Both the position numbers and the translations under genes were made by a program. The notes beneath the pieces are model-generated. The model searched no databases. It was not told where the DNA came from and saw only the letters and a list, made by a program, of their open reading frames with translations. A stretch of DNA of 36,725 nt from Folioceros fuciformis. Its lineage: Eukaryota; Anthocerotophyta; Anthocerotopsida; Anthocerotales. The DNA is taken from NCBI GenBank assembly GCA_049999805.1, contig JBNGIO010006136.1:134929-171653 (forward strand), given 5' to 3'. Below, piece by piece: positions 13,101 through 24,711 of this stretch; position 1 is the stretch's first letter, and every line of letters starts with the position of its first letter.

Positions 13101-13677
13101 AGACCCCTCTTCTTCAAGTTGGTTGCGTTTCACATGCAGTCCCGTGTGAGCTTTTTGATGATGTACACCGCAGCACGTTTAGGGTTTAGGTGTACATCTG
13201 CTTGGCCAACTTTGTGCTCTGCTGGCAGATTGTGGGGAATTCTTATGGTCTGTGTTGAGTTGTACTTGGTATTTTGGTTTCTGGCACAGGCAAAATCTGC
13301 AGAACAAGAAGACGACGATGACTCTGACGACGAGTTTACAGACGATGAAGAGTTCCAAGCACCTATAGATAGCGTCGACCCGTTTGTTTTTTTTGCAGAC
13401 ATCATGAGAGGTATGTTGGCATGTGGTCGCTTTGCATGGTACAGATGAACCCCGTGATTGTATTGCGATTTGTGGTAAGATCCGATGTGCGTGCCCCTTG
13501 GTATGTGCAGATATGTCAGCAAGGGACCCTATGAGGTTTCAGCTTCTCACTAGTTCACTAGATTTTCAACAGCAAGCCGTCGCTCATGCAATTTCACAAC
13601 ATGCTGAGCTGAGACGGCAGCAATTGGAGAAGGAAAGAGAGGAGGCAGCAGCAGCAGATAGTGTGGCCTCGTTGTGA
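7187..13677 (+). CDS. SAD2: Importin-7/8 type importin beta (SAD2-like)
   Basis: 22 exons: 7187-7276, 7952-8087, 8133-8256, 8420-8578, 8732-8894, 9088-9272, 9380-9553, 9816-9961, 10094-10214, 10350-10530, 10620-10779, 11025-11066, 11157-11275, 11384-11582, 11709-11840, 11913-12016, 12157-12336, 12451-12590, 12680-12828, 12912-13072, 13290-13410, 13511-13677. All introns are GT-AG and the phases close to 1050 aa, the family's usual length (about 1040). The N-terminus is an importin-beta N-terminal (Ran-binding) region, followed by HEAT repeats. Signature stretches include [20 protein letters not shown] and [12 protein letters not shown] very acidic stretch (about 910-985) precedes the C-terminus, as in IPO7/8. 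Members carry cargo through the nuclear pore under RanGTP control; Arabidopsis SAD2 acts in stress/ABA signalling, trichome formation and miRNA activity. The gene converges with PEX5. Confidence 0.95.
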
Positions 13678-14703
13678 CACAACCTCATTGGAATCAATTT
13701 TCCATTTTTTTTCCTTCATATGTATGCTGTGATGGATAACATTATTGTTGTAGGAGACTTTAACCGAACGGCTTATCGGTTATAAAATTTGTGGCAATTG
13801 AATAAAGGGGTGTTCCTAAAGGTTAGAACACGCTGAGGATCTCCCCTGAAGAACTTAGCACGTGACAGCCAATTCGAACAGCACACTTTGTATAAATCGT
13901 TTGCGGGCTGTGTGGTCTCGGTGACAAAGCTTCGAAGCGTGTTAGAAGTTGGCCTGCACTTGTTTGGTAGAAGCATGTAAGCTAAAAGATCCTCATAGAG
14001 ATCCACAGCGTATTAGAAGTTAGACTGCACTTGTTTGATAGAGGTAGGAAGTAAGTTAAAGCCTATATATCTCAAATTCGTCAGGTTTTTGACGCATAAT
14101 CGTAGCTCGTTGTCAAACTTGGTACACTGTTGGGTACGTAACTACGAATTTTACCACACTGATAGAGTATATCGACGCGACGCTGTTTTTTGGAGCAAGA
14201 AGACAACCAAATCCAAAAATTTAGACTTTATAAGAATGTGGACTCCACATTTGTAATGTTCTCTGTACAAGGATCGCATCAGCAGAGCTCTGACTTGCCC
14301 GGCCTCCAAGTCCTAGAATTGAATGGATATGTGCCCACGTTGCCTAAATCGAAATGCTAACAGCCTAGGAAACGGTATCCTTTTGGTCTGCACCTTATGA
14401 TGTACACCCCTTTCATCCAACCGCCCGCTATGTTGTATATAATAGGAATGCTTTGGTGTCCAGGTTCATGCGTTCCCCATTGCAACCAGCAGAACCATAA
14501 ATTCGCTTGCTCTTAATGCTCAAAAAAATGATTGCTCAGCATCAAAGCGCATTGAAGACGAGAAACTTGAAATTCCCTTCATGCCAGCGCTAAGCCAGCC
14601 CGGTCCCATGCCTGACAACCAGGAAGTAGCTGCAGCAACCTCCACAACCCCCAGCCCCCCCCTCCCTCCTCCTCGCAGCCTTCCTATGAATCCAAGACCC
14701 ACT
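13678..14703. other. Convergent 3' intergenic region between importin and PEX5 genes
   Basis: About 1 kb between two convergent stop codons. It should hold both 3' UTRs and polyadenylation sites. It contains an imperfect tandem duplication (13936-13986 and 14007-14060). Minus-strand open sequence near 14520-14703 is the 3' UTR of PEX5 read in another frame. No further gene is seen. Confidence 0.55.
13936..14060. repeat. Imperfect ~71-bp-offset tandem duplication
   Basis: Two related segments, 13936-13986 and 14007-14060, share AGCGT(G/A)TTAGAAGTT, CTGCACTTGTTTG and TAAG(C/T)TAAA in the same order. They are diverged, so the duplication is not recent. Confidence 0.8.
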
Positions 14704-17700
14704 TCAAAGACCATAGTGCTTCTGAAGTACTTCAACCTGTTTTCTGTCACAGGCATCTAGTAAATCGGTTCTTGACGCACAGCTGCACATGTACCACAAA
14801 CAACCTCCATAAGATAGGATAAAGGAGCAAGGTAGCAAGTTGTTTCAGTGACCTAGATGGAAGAGCTCAAAACAAAAGTTCACCAGAAATACAACGGCAG
14901 ATATGGTGCATGGTGACTTTTAGATACTCATCAGGAAATAAGCAAACTCATGGCTGACCTTATGGACATCCTCAGATATTGCCAAGCATTGTCAGCCTTC
15001 GGATTCATCGACAGAGCTCTTACGTAATACTGGATGGAGTCCTCATACTGACCCTGCAAAGCGACAGCATGGACTCTGTTAGGGAAACAAAGCAATAACA
15101 CAGTTCCGTGCCCAAACTGTTGCTGTCAGGAGCTGCAAATGCTGGATACACAAACACTAACTGGAGGTTCACCTGGTTTGCAAATCCGATGCCCATATTT
15201 GCCCACGCACGAACATAATTTGGTTTTAATTCAAGCGCCTGGGCCATACAACAAATCAAATTCAGCATAGACAAAGCATGTGACTCACTCCAAGACGCCA
15301 GTGAGCTGACTTACCTGTTGATACGCAAATATGGCATCTGCACTTCGTGCACTGTTTGCCTGTGTGGCCCCAAGCTTATTCCAAAGTGAATAATCTTTTG
15401 GCTTCAACTTCAATGCCGTTTGAAAAGCATGTATGGCCTTCTCATATTCCCTTGAGAGGTTGTATAGTACTCCGAGAACAGTGTGCACATCCCCATCTTC
15501 TGGAGACAATGATGCTGCTCTATTAAAGAGTTCCACAACCTACACACGAGTGAAACTGCCTAACCTTCAGATACCCAGAGTAAACGCATCGTTCAAAACC
15601 GCATAACTGCAGTCCAAATCGTCCCTTCCTCAAATGATGGGAAAGAAGAAAGCTACGACAGCAGGAGAAGAACTAACAGGTCAATACTTGCCCCAATCAC
15701 CAATTAAGGCATGAAAGCAACCATTCCAAGAGTAAATCAGTTAGGACAAAAACCTCGGAATGACTTAAACGCTGTGCAGCATCGGGTTGAACCAGTTGAC
15801 TGTACTTCGAATTATTTTGCAACCAGCCCCGTAAGTACTGAAGGGCTTCTGCCTGCTCCAGCTCTGGTATATGACCACAGGCGATTCAGTAACAAGCTTT
15901 ACAGCTGACTAATCAAAGAACACATGAAACTGTTGACAACCTGAAAGGTTGCATACCTTGTGACCTCCCTTACAACCTAACAAAGTCTCCCCTCTTGTCA
16001 AAAAACTGTAAGGAGCTCAATATGTAATAACTACCAAAGTACCAGGGAGCTGTCAATATAAGAATCTGGTCATAGATTACCATTTGTGTGACTCACACCG
16101 AGTGCGAGCAGAACTTCAAGATTAGTCGGGTCTGCATTTTTGGCTTGAACCATAGAAGCAATGGCCTTCAACAATTCCGAATCAAACAAGTGAAAAGAAG
16201 ACAGCAAATGAGGAGATAGACAGAGACCGTGCGGCATCCAGCTTAGAAAGAACAGCAAACATCATGCCTGACTGATGGAAAAGAGGAAGCAGTTCACAGT
16301 ACTTACCTGGCGATCATCATCATTTTCAGCATGGGTGATACCGAGTAGCCTCCAAGCCTCAGAATTGTCAGGATTTCTCAAAACTTCAGCTTCAAGTGCA
16401 AGGACAGCTTCACTGAGCAATCCTCTTCGAAAAAGCTCTTGCCCTTCCCTCAACGGATTTGGATGCCCCACATACGGATTCTGATCAGCAAACCCATACA
16501 CAAACCTTGAAGAACTTCCTTGATTGTCTTTGAGCTTAAGCTGCTCTTCTACGAACCTGGAACACAGCAACATTGAAGCAAGGATCATAAAGAGCGCCCT
16601 GAGAAGATCTATAGTCCATACCAGCAGCAACTCTACTTTGGCTTGGCTACTTCCCAGGAACCTCAACAGTCAGATCTCATGCTTCTAGTGGAGCGTACTT
16701 GTCATATGTGTCCACCCAGCCTGATGCTGCATCAGGACCCAGGGAACCCTGAGCTAGTTGTTCACCAAACTCATCACCCCAGCTGCCACCAAACTCATCC
16801 CCCCAGCTGCGAAGTATCTGATCGTTGTCAGAGTTCTCAACTTGTAAGCTTCTTCCTTGCCTATTCTGGACAAAATCATCTACCCAAGTGTCTCCTCGAT
16901 GAGCATGCTGCGGAACAAAGCAAGGCAATCAGCTCTCACCACGGAACAATATTCCCTGCAGATGTCCAAGCAGTAGACTTCTGCCCAAGCAATAGACTTG
17001 GTAACATGCCCCTCCCCACTTCCATATACAGAAGGCGAACGCTAGCAGGATCACAAACATGAATACATGCTTACAGCAATTGGACTCTGGGAAAAATGTC
17101 CCATACAGTTTGATACACAGTTAACAAAGGGGTGAAAAACAAAGTTCAAATTCAAAATGAAGAGACTTCGACATCCAGCACAGCAAAACATTGAAGAACA
17201 CCACCGGAAGCAGTGTGACTAAGCAATCTGGACATACAAGGATCTCCAGCTAAGACATGCAATCAAATTGAGGAACGAGAAGTACCTCCCCTGCCCACGC
17301 AGAATCACCACTTGGAGAAATGCGTTCCAGAAACTCATTTGCCCAGCCGCCACCATCCACTCTGCTGTCTAATGAGTCAGTGATGCTGTCAAACATAAGT
17401 TCGCCTCTGCTCATCTTGGATACGAACTGTAGAAACTTTGAATTCTACAACCACAAATACAGTTCAGTAAGAGATGGCATCCATCCTTGCTTAAGAGTGC
17501 ACATGTAGTATATATTTGGTTCCAAAAAGCATTTCGCACCAGCTCAACGAGGCAGCATGTCAAAAGTCACAAACCTTGAACTTCGGATCCTGATTTTCAG
17601 ACAATGTACGAACCAGAGACGAGGTCTGGTTCAGAATTGATTGATTGTCAGAATCACTTTGAGTCATATGAACCCCTCTGACCATTTGTCCCCGGTTCTG

Positions 17701-19072
17701 ATCACAAAGCAACAGAATTATGTCCATCAGCCGTCATAGACTTGTCCAACGCCACTCCCATCCAGATTACTCCTTTTAGAGGGAATGTTGGGCTAAGAAC
17801 ATGGGCAAACCTGCTCATACTCAGCTGCCCACGAATCACTCTCCGGCAATTCGAATTCATCAGCCCACGTCTGACCCTCTGTGAGAGGATTGAAGCTGCT
17901 GGTACCAGCACCAGACCCATTATTTTCTTGTCTATTACCAGGCCATGATCCTTGAGCTTCCTTCCAATATTGATCAAACCCCAGAGGCTCAGCTCTTCTG
18001 GGACCATCCTCTATATCCAAAGAATGTAAAAGCGCTGAAACCTGCAGTTCTTCCCGTTAGACTCGCCTGAGATGCAGGAACGAGAAGTTTTGAACAACCC
18101 ACGTCAGGTATCACTTCAGAATTCCAGTTTGACGAGACTGCACACCTGAGCAGTAGCGAAGTCATCCCCTTTGTCAGCAAAGAAGTGTCTACCCATTATG
18201 CTGCTGCGGTCTCTGATACGTCGTTTGTCAGATTCTGACAGGCCCAGCTTCGGCATTCTGAAAGTCGGAAATGCAGCTTCTCCTCGACCACTCTCGAAAA
18301 ACGTGTGCAGGACTCCAGAGAGGGCAGACTGTGGATGCACTGCACATGTGCGAATTTCTTTCCAATCTTAACTAACAGAGACCGAAGGAGCATACAACTT
18401 GACATTTGACTTCGGACGACAAAATGCAGACCGGCCCCAAGTGAGAAGGTTGAAACAGAAGGGAGACTAGTACCTGGAGGACCCGCATCTTCATTGTAGA
18501 TGGCCTCGAACTCCCGAAGTCGATCCAGCTCAAAATTTCCTGACACAGACCGCATTTGTGCGGCGTTCGCTTCGTCCCACGCGTCATCAAACCCTCCATG
18601 CTCATTGTTGGAAAACTGACGCAGAAAATCTACCTGACGAATAGTTCCCAAGTTAGCAGCGGTGCGAAAGCGAAGTTACAATCTTCCAGAATCGAATCCC
18701 AGAGTACACGGGTGCGGGCACCACACACAACCTGTAGGTTGGACGGAGGCGCTTCCTGTTGTGCAAATTCTGATCCGGGTAAAGAGGCCAAGGGTCCACT
18801 GGGGCCAGCCAACTGCGGTGCACTCTGTCTCCCTGACGCTGTCAGACCTGAAAATTCCCTAACTATGTCCTGCCAACAAGCAAACAGACCACTGTGAGGC
18901 ACAGACGAAGCACCGACACAGAGAAGTAGACTGCAGGATCACCAACCTGCGACTTGGAGGCAGATCCCAGGAGCGAATCAGCCAAGCCACCTAAAGGGTT
19001 GGCTGCAGATGAAGCTCCATCAGTAGGCTGGCAGGAAGCACCGCCTCCGAGTATTAGGTCGCGCAACACCAT
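14704..19072 (-). CDS. PEX5: PEX5, peroxisomal PTS1 import receptor
   Basis: 15 exons on the minus strand: 19072-18947, 18869-18732, 18633-18474, 18339-18146, 18041-17811, 17697-17575, 17444-17286, 16907-16699, 16556-16307, 16165-16081, 15863-15754, 15539-15315, 15238-15173, 15053-14959, 14782-14704. The phases close to 749 aa; plant PEX5 is about 730. PEX5 binds C-terminal SKL-type signals in the cytosol and docks at PEX13/PEX14. Visible features: an N-terminus MVLRDLILGGGASC with the conserved Cys (C14) that is monoubiquitinated for receptor recycling in the family; seven WxxxF/Y motifs (WADEF, WAAEY, WANEF, WVDDF, WGDEF twice, WVDTY); the plant motif NPYVGHPNPLREGQELF; then seven-TPR-type repeats (about 470-700); and a tail of the SCASRTDLLDACD type. 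The last exon was placed by phase and by similarity to known PEX5 tails. Confidence 0.96.
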
Positions 19073-19752
19073 GGTCGCCGACGAATTGTTTCTGTGGGCA
19101 GAGGATCACTGAGAGCGGAGGAAAAGGAAAGGTGGTAGCTGATATATATCGAGCTACGGAACCAAGTAACCAGATCGTTGCCCCGTGGACGTAGATGTAG
19201 TTCCGTTCGAGTGCCTACAAAGCTTTTTATGAGTACATGATCATCACATTTTTTGCGTACCCTGGCCTGGATTGATGGCCACGTCATCGCTTGATTCACA
19301 TTAAGAATATTGGAGATTTTGTAGACCTATATATAGTGTAGAACAAGCCTGGTGGGAAGGTTTCGCGGGAGAGGAGACAGAGCATAGCAAATTCTCGTCG
19401 TTGAATTTGGCCTCATTTTCTACAAATTCAATGTCCAAATTTCCGGAGTACCGTAGAGTACGGTACGCCTGTTTGGTACAGAAAAATGTTGCATACATTG
19501 ACGAACCGAGCGCGATACTAACAAACAAGAAAGAAACGTTGCTGCGAACTGCCAGTAGGCAGCAAATATAAATTGTGGCCGTTTGTCCCGTTGAGCGACA
19601 AGACCTGCTATGCCATTTCGCTCGCCTTCTGTTGCAGCTCTTGGCACTGTGTCACGTAGAAGCAAGCGAGATTAGCCCGAGAACTCGCTTGCTCTCCTCG
19701 GGGCGAGAGCGCGACAAATGAACAAGCAACTGGCACTACCGAGCCGCGCACA
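19073..19752. promoter_or_regulatory. PEX5 promoter / SIP 3' flank
   Basis: 680 bases between the SIP stop codon and the PEX5 start codon, both on the minus strand. A TATATAT stretch at 19140-19148 lies about 70 bases upstream of the PEX5 ATG and could serve as a TATA element, giving a short 5' UTR; this is a guess. A second TATATATA stretch lies near 19328-19336. No gene is seen. Confidence 0.4.
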
Positions 19753-20560
19753 TCAAGCAGCCTTCTCTTTGTGCCCGGCGACAGGCTTGTTCAGCACGGC
19801 GAAGACGGAGGAGGCGAGCCAGGTTGCGAGCAGCGGAGTGATCCAGTATACGTAGTAGTGCTCCCAGTCCAAGTGGCGGCGCTTCAAGAAGGCCCAAGCG
19901 AAGGCATTGGCAGGGTTCATGGCAGGGCCGGTGTAAGCCTGCCCTAATCCCACCAGCACGATGGTGGCCACGACGATGATGGCGGTCTTGCCGTGCTCGT
20001 TCTTCGGGCCTTTGAAGACAGCGGCCAGTATCGCCAAGGTCATGAGGAAGGTGAGCCCGCCTTCGATCGCGGCTCCCGTGTGCAAGTCCACTTTCAGCTC
20101 TGGGCCCCCGAGGTAGTGCTGGTAGTGGTGCGGCGTGAATTCCCGTGCTGCCAAAGCTCCGCCTGCCGCTCCCACAGCCTGTCAACCACAGCAGTAGATG
20201 CTGAGCCACACGGCCATATGCTGCATGTCGCGTGAAGCGAGAGCCAACGCGGGTGCAAGGGTCCCTTACCTGAGCCGGGAAACGGACTGCGAAATCCAGA
20301 AGAGTCAGATTGCTGAGACCTACGGCCCAGAAGGCCAGCAGAGACGTCGGATTCCAGCTGGCGCCCTCCAGTTGCCGCCCCACGGCCGAGAAGATGGTGA
20401 TCAGCAAAAATATGATGAAGGCGACTAGAAAGACAGACGAGTTGGCAGACAAGCCTAGAGGCCTGGCCAGCCAGTCCACCACGGCGCCCAGCGGACCCGT
20501 GAAGAGAACCCACAGAAACGTCAGACCGGCGTCTGCCAGCGCTAACTTTACGAGCCCCAT
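19753..20560 (-). CDS. SIP-type aquaporin (small basic intrinsic protein)
   Basis: Two exons, 20560-20270 and 20178-19753, joined at phase 0, give 238 aa, the usual SIP length. It is a six-helix membrane channel of the MIP superfamily. The first pore motif is the SIP-type variant NPT (SWNPTSL, near residue 70). The second is a canonical NPA in GPAMNPANAFAW. Hydrophobic segments in exon 1 include LVAFIIFLLITIFSAVG, and in exon 2 FLMTLAILAAVF and TAIIVVATIVLVGL. The C-terminus GHKEKAA is basic and ends in a KxKxx pattern. SIPs of Arabidopsis reside in the ER membrane, and SIP1 members conduct water. The NPT motif favours SIP1 over SIP2. It lies 358 bases downstream of the PGES2-like gene on the same strand. 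Confidence 0.93.
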
Positions 20561-20917
20561 CGAGCAGAGGGAGGAAGCAATGTGCCAGGGCCTGTCAGGC
20601 GACGCACAGCAAAGTTCGATCTACATACACTGCTCGCACTGACCCCCTCTCTGGCTTATTAAACTTTGCATGGCTCAAGATGCATTGGTTATCACCCAAA
20701 CTCCAACTTCTAAACTGGTTCGTCTCGTAAAAGACACTCAACTTGAGATATCTTTATCCTAAGCCATGCACAGGTAGGTCGACATGAAGGGGTCGGGCAC
20801 AGCATGCTGATGGCGTGTGCGCGCGAGCCACAACACACCATCGCCATTGCCTAACATCAATGATCGGTTTACGATTGTAGAAAAGAATTATATACGCCCG
20901 AATTGCCCACAGCAGAA
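20561..20917. promoter_or_regulatory. SIP promoter / PGES2-like 3' flank
   Basis: 357 bases between the stop of the PGES2-like gene and the SIP start, both on the minus strand. It must contain the SIP promoter and the 3' UTR of the neighbour. I see no strong motif and no gene. Confidence 0.45.
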
Positions 20918-22372
<1,455 letters not shown>

Positions 22373-22750
22373 GCTGTCAAGGCTGGATGTGTGGATTCTG
22401 CGAGCGGCCACAACTGGGCCGCGTCTAACAAAGAAGGGAAGATACACCGGCAATCCGAGATTTTCAACTCTGCATTCAAACCCGACATGTAACCAGTCTG
22501 ATTCATGGCATTCTGTTTCCGATTCTGCTTCCTCCTGCACACGGCGGCAGTTAACACTCTGCCAGGGTTGCGGGGCTCCTTTGGCCCTAGGGTGTGTAGA
22601 CGCTCGTTCGAGGTCCTTCCACAGTCGGCCAGCTGCCCGGAGAAAGGCGAATTCCCCTTTCCACCTAAGCGGAGACGAGCTCACGCAGGACACGGAAGGC
22701 TAGGTCATAGATACGACGCTCATCCAACCACGGGACATCCATCTTCAACG
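22373..22750. promoter_or_regulatory. Bidirectional promoter region, PGES2-like and Nudix genes
   Basis: 378 bases separate two divergent start codons, so the promoters and 5' UTRs of both genes must share or overlap this segment. It is GC-rich and open on both strands, consistent with 5' UTR. If the Nudix protein starts further upstream (22505), the intergenic space shrinks to 132 bases. Confidence 0.6.
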
Positions 22751-23497
22751 ATGAAAAGCTCAGAGAACTCAGACCGCGCTGGCGTGGGTTGTGGCACTCT
22801 GTCTACTCCGGGAGCTCGGGTGTGGGAGATACCGATTGGTGGAGATCCAAGGTCAGCGCTCGGGCCAAACCCTGCTCGCTTTGTCTCGGCAACTGAAATC
22901 GGATCTGTAGGTGCTTTGTCCACTTGGCTGCACGAACGGCTTGCTTCCGAAGGGGCACATCTAGACTCATGGGGAACGGCTCCTGGTACGAAGAGCATGG
23001 CCAATCTTTGGGACGAGCTTGTGGCGGGAGAGACTTATTTGGAAGATGCGGCTCCACCCAGGCGCACGGTACATGTTGCCAGCGTTCACATACGGAATAA
23101 CGCAGGCCAATGCCTTATCGAATCTGGCCAAGAGATGGCTGATGGCAGAGTCCGTGACAGGAACAGGCCGCTCTCGGAGAAGATGAAACCGGGGGAGACA
23201 GTCGAAAAGGCTTGCTTCCGAGGCATCTACGAGGAGCTGGGCTGTCTAGCAGACAAGGTTGTCATCAGTTGGGACACATATACAAGGCAGGAAGAGGAGA
23301 GGGAATCGTTGTCATACCCTGGTCTCGTCACCCGATACGTCATTCACAGCGTGGTTGCCTTCGTGCATGATTTACCATCCCACGATTTCTGCACTCTGGA
23401 GGACGAACAAAGTCCTAGCTCTCCGAGCAGTGTGGAGCAAGCTGCATTAGGTGTCCGGAAACACTTCTGGAAGTGGATTCCGAGCGATATGACATAG
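22751..23497 (+). CDS. Nudix hydrolase domain protein
   Basis: A single-exon gene of 248 aa starting at ATG 22751. The Nudix box is near residues 143-165: EKMKPGETVEKACFRGIYEELG. Compared with the consensus GX5EX7REUXEEXGU, the first Gly is Glu and the RE pair is Arg-Gly, while the EE-x-G end that binds the metal is kept. An N-terminal region with W-rich helices and SMANLWDEL precedes the fold, and the fold closes with GLVTRYVIHSVVAFV and a KHFWKWI motif. Nudix proteins hydrolyse nucleoside diphosphates linked to another group; the substrate here is not predictable. The frame stays open back to an ATG at 22505, which would add 82 residues, basic and possibly a targeting peptide. I prefer 22751, since the longer start would place the coding region almost onto the neighbour's start. 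Confidence 0.8.
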   Translation: MKSSENSDRAGVGCGTLSTPGARVWEIPIGGDPRSALGPNPARFVSATEIGSVGALSTWLHERLASEGAHLDSWGTAPGTKSMANLWDELVAGETYLEDAAPPRRTVHVASVHIRNNAGQCLIESGQEMADGRVRDRNRPLSEKMKPGETVEKACFRGIYEELGCLADKVVISWDTYTRQEEERESLSYPGLVTRYVIHSVVAFVHDLPSHDFCTLEDEQSPSSPSSVEQAALGVRKHFWKWIPSDMT

Positions 23498-24480
23498 GTA
23501 GACAAAGCATTGGTAGAGCTAAGTGCACACCAACCGAGCTCCAGGTTCCTAAATAGTTGTGATAAAGTAGAGTTGTGAATCAGGCACTATAGTCCCTTAC
23601 ATGACAGCAGGTTGTGACGAAGTAGGGTTATTTTTGTTTATATTTTCAGTCTTCAAATACTAGGAAAAATTTTGCACATTCGCAACAGCTTGAAACTCAG
23701 GCGGCAAGTATGGATGACGGTTTGAAATTTTCTCTAGATTCTTTTGTCAATAAATCTAACATAACATATTGTGCAACCGAATCATGCCCAAAGCCATGCA
23801 TAGTTGTGCAAACTTCCCTTCTTTGTTTTGGCTTGCAGGTGAGCGAGTTTACCTCACTACATCTCCTACATGTATGTTATAGCATTGATAGGAGACATGC
23901 TCTTGAAGGGTAATGTCATATCATGCAAGATAAAGTGAATCAAGCAATATGCAAGCTGAAGAGGAGAGCATGGTGAAAAGGACAAGTGGGATCTCACAGA
24001 GAAGTAGCACTTGAACAAAAAGATAACCAACCAATGATCATTATAACAAGAAAAGATTATCAATAGTCATTGGAAAAAGACATAAGGATTTAGCTCTACT
24101 ATCTGCAAAGGGTGACAGGCATCTTGAAGAGGAAGAACGGCTTCGAGAACAAGAACAACTAATAATGATCAATTCAAGTTAGAAACAATTCATCCTTGAC
24201 TATTGAGTTATTTATAGAACACGAGTTGCTTGAAGGGGAGGAGCACCATATGCTTAGTTCATAAGAGATTCTTGTACTTGGAAATTGAAAGAGGAAGAGT
24301 AACAATATGCTTAGTCCATAAGACCATAGGAGTTCCTCGTACTTGAAAATTGAAAGAGGAAGAGTAACATATAAACATTCGAATTCAAGAGAGGCAACTT
24401 CAAGGTTCAGTTGAGTTAACTAATAGCCTTAGGGTGGAACATGCACAACTAGAAAAGATTTAGATACAAGTGATTTCAGT
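23498..24480. other. AT-rich intergenic block, repeat-derived, left part
   Basis: No gene is seen. The Nudix 3' UTR must lie at the left end. From about 23700 the composition turns AT- and purine-rich. An imperfect tandem duplication lies at 24248-24369. The short open frames have no recognisable domain. Confidence 0.5.
24248..24369. repeat. Imperfect tandem duplication of ~60 bp
   Basis: Two adjacent copies (about 24248-24305 and 24306-24369) share ATATGCTTAGT(T/C)CATAAG, then a (T/C)TTG- or CTCG-TACTTG core, then AAATTGAAAGAGGAAGAGTA. The second copy has a short insertion after CATAAG. This is non-coding. Confidence 0.85.
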
Positions 24481-24490
24481 AAATGGAAAC

Positions 24491-24550
24491 CTGTCTTGTC
24501 TTGTCTTGTCTTGTCTTGTCTTGTCTTGTCTTGTCTTGTCATGTCATGTC
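24491..24550. repeat. Pentanucleotide microsatellite (TTGTC)n
   Basis: Twelve 5-bp units: CTGTC, nine TTGTC, then two ATGTC. The perfect core of nine units lies at 24496-24540. Such a tract should vary in length between individuals. Confidence 0.97.
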
Positions 24551-24711
24551 CTCATCCATTCCTAGAACATTTGTATCATCATTGAACATGTGCCCTAAGG
24601 CTTGAGTCTCACTTGTTGTCTCTTCCAAGTACCTCTAGGGTTTGAATGTCACTTGTTGTCTCTCTGTGATATACATCCTTACTCTAGGACAATTTCATTT
24701 GCCCCCAAGTC
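24551..24711. other. Short 3' flank of retropepsin frame with a repeated motif
   Basis: The 15-mer TCACTTGTTGTCTCT occurs twice within ~50 bases (near 24611 and 24649). No coding potential is seen. Confidence 0.5.

Noticed and set aside
19736-19752. Single-exon read-through frame for the SIP gene down to 19736
   Set aside because: Reading through the intron at 20179-20269 shifts the frame and destroys the NPA motif. The two-exon model restores the aquaporin sequence.
22373-22693. Upstream in-frame extension of the PGES2-like protein to an ATG at 22693
   Set aside because: The extra residues show no family similarity. The Met at 22372 is directly followed by a plausible targeting peptide, and the extension would run into the Nudix 5' region.
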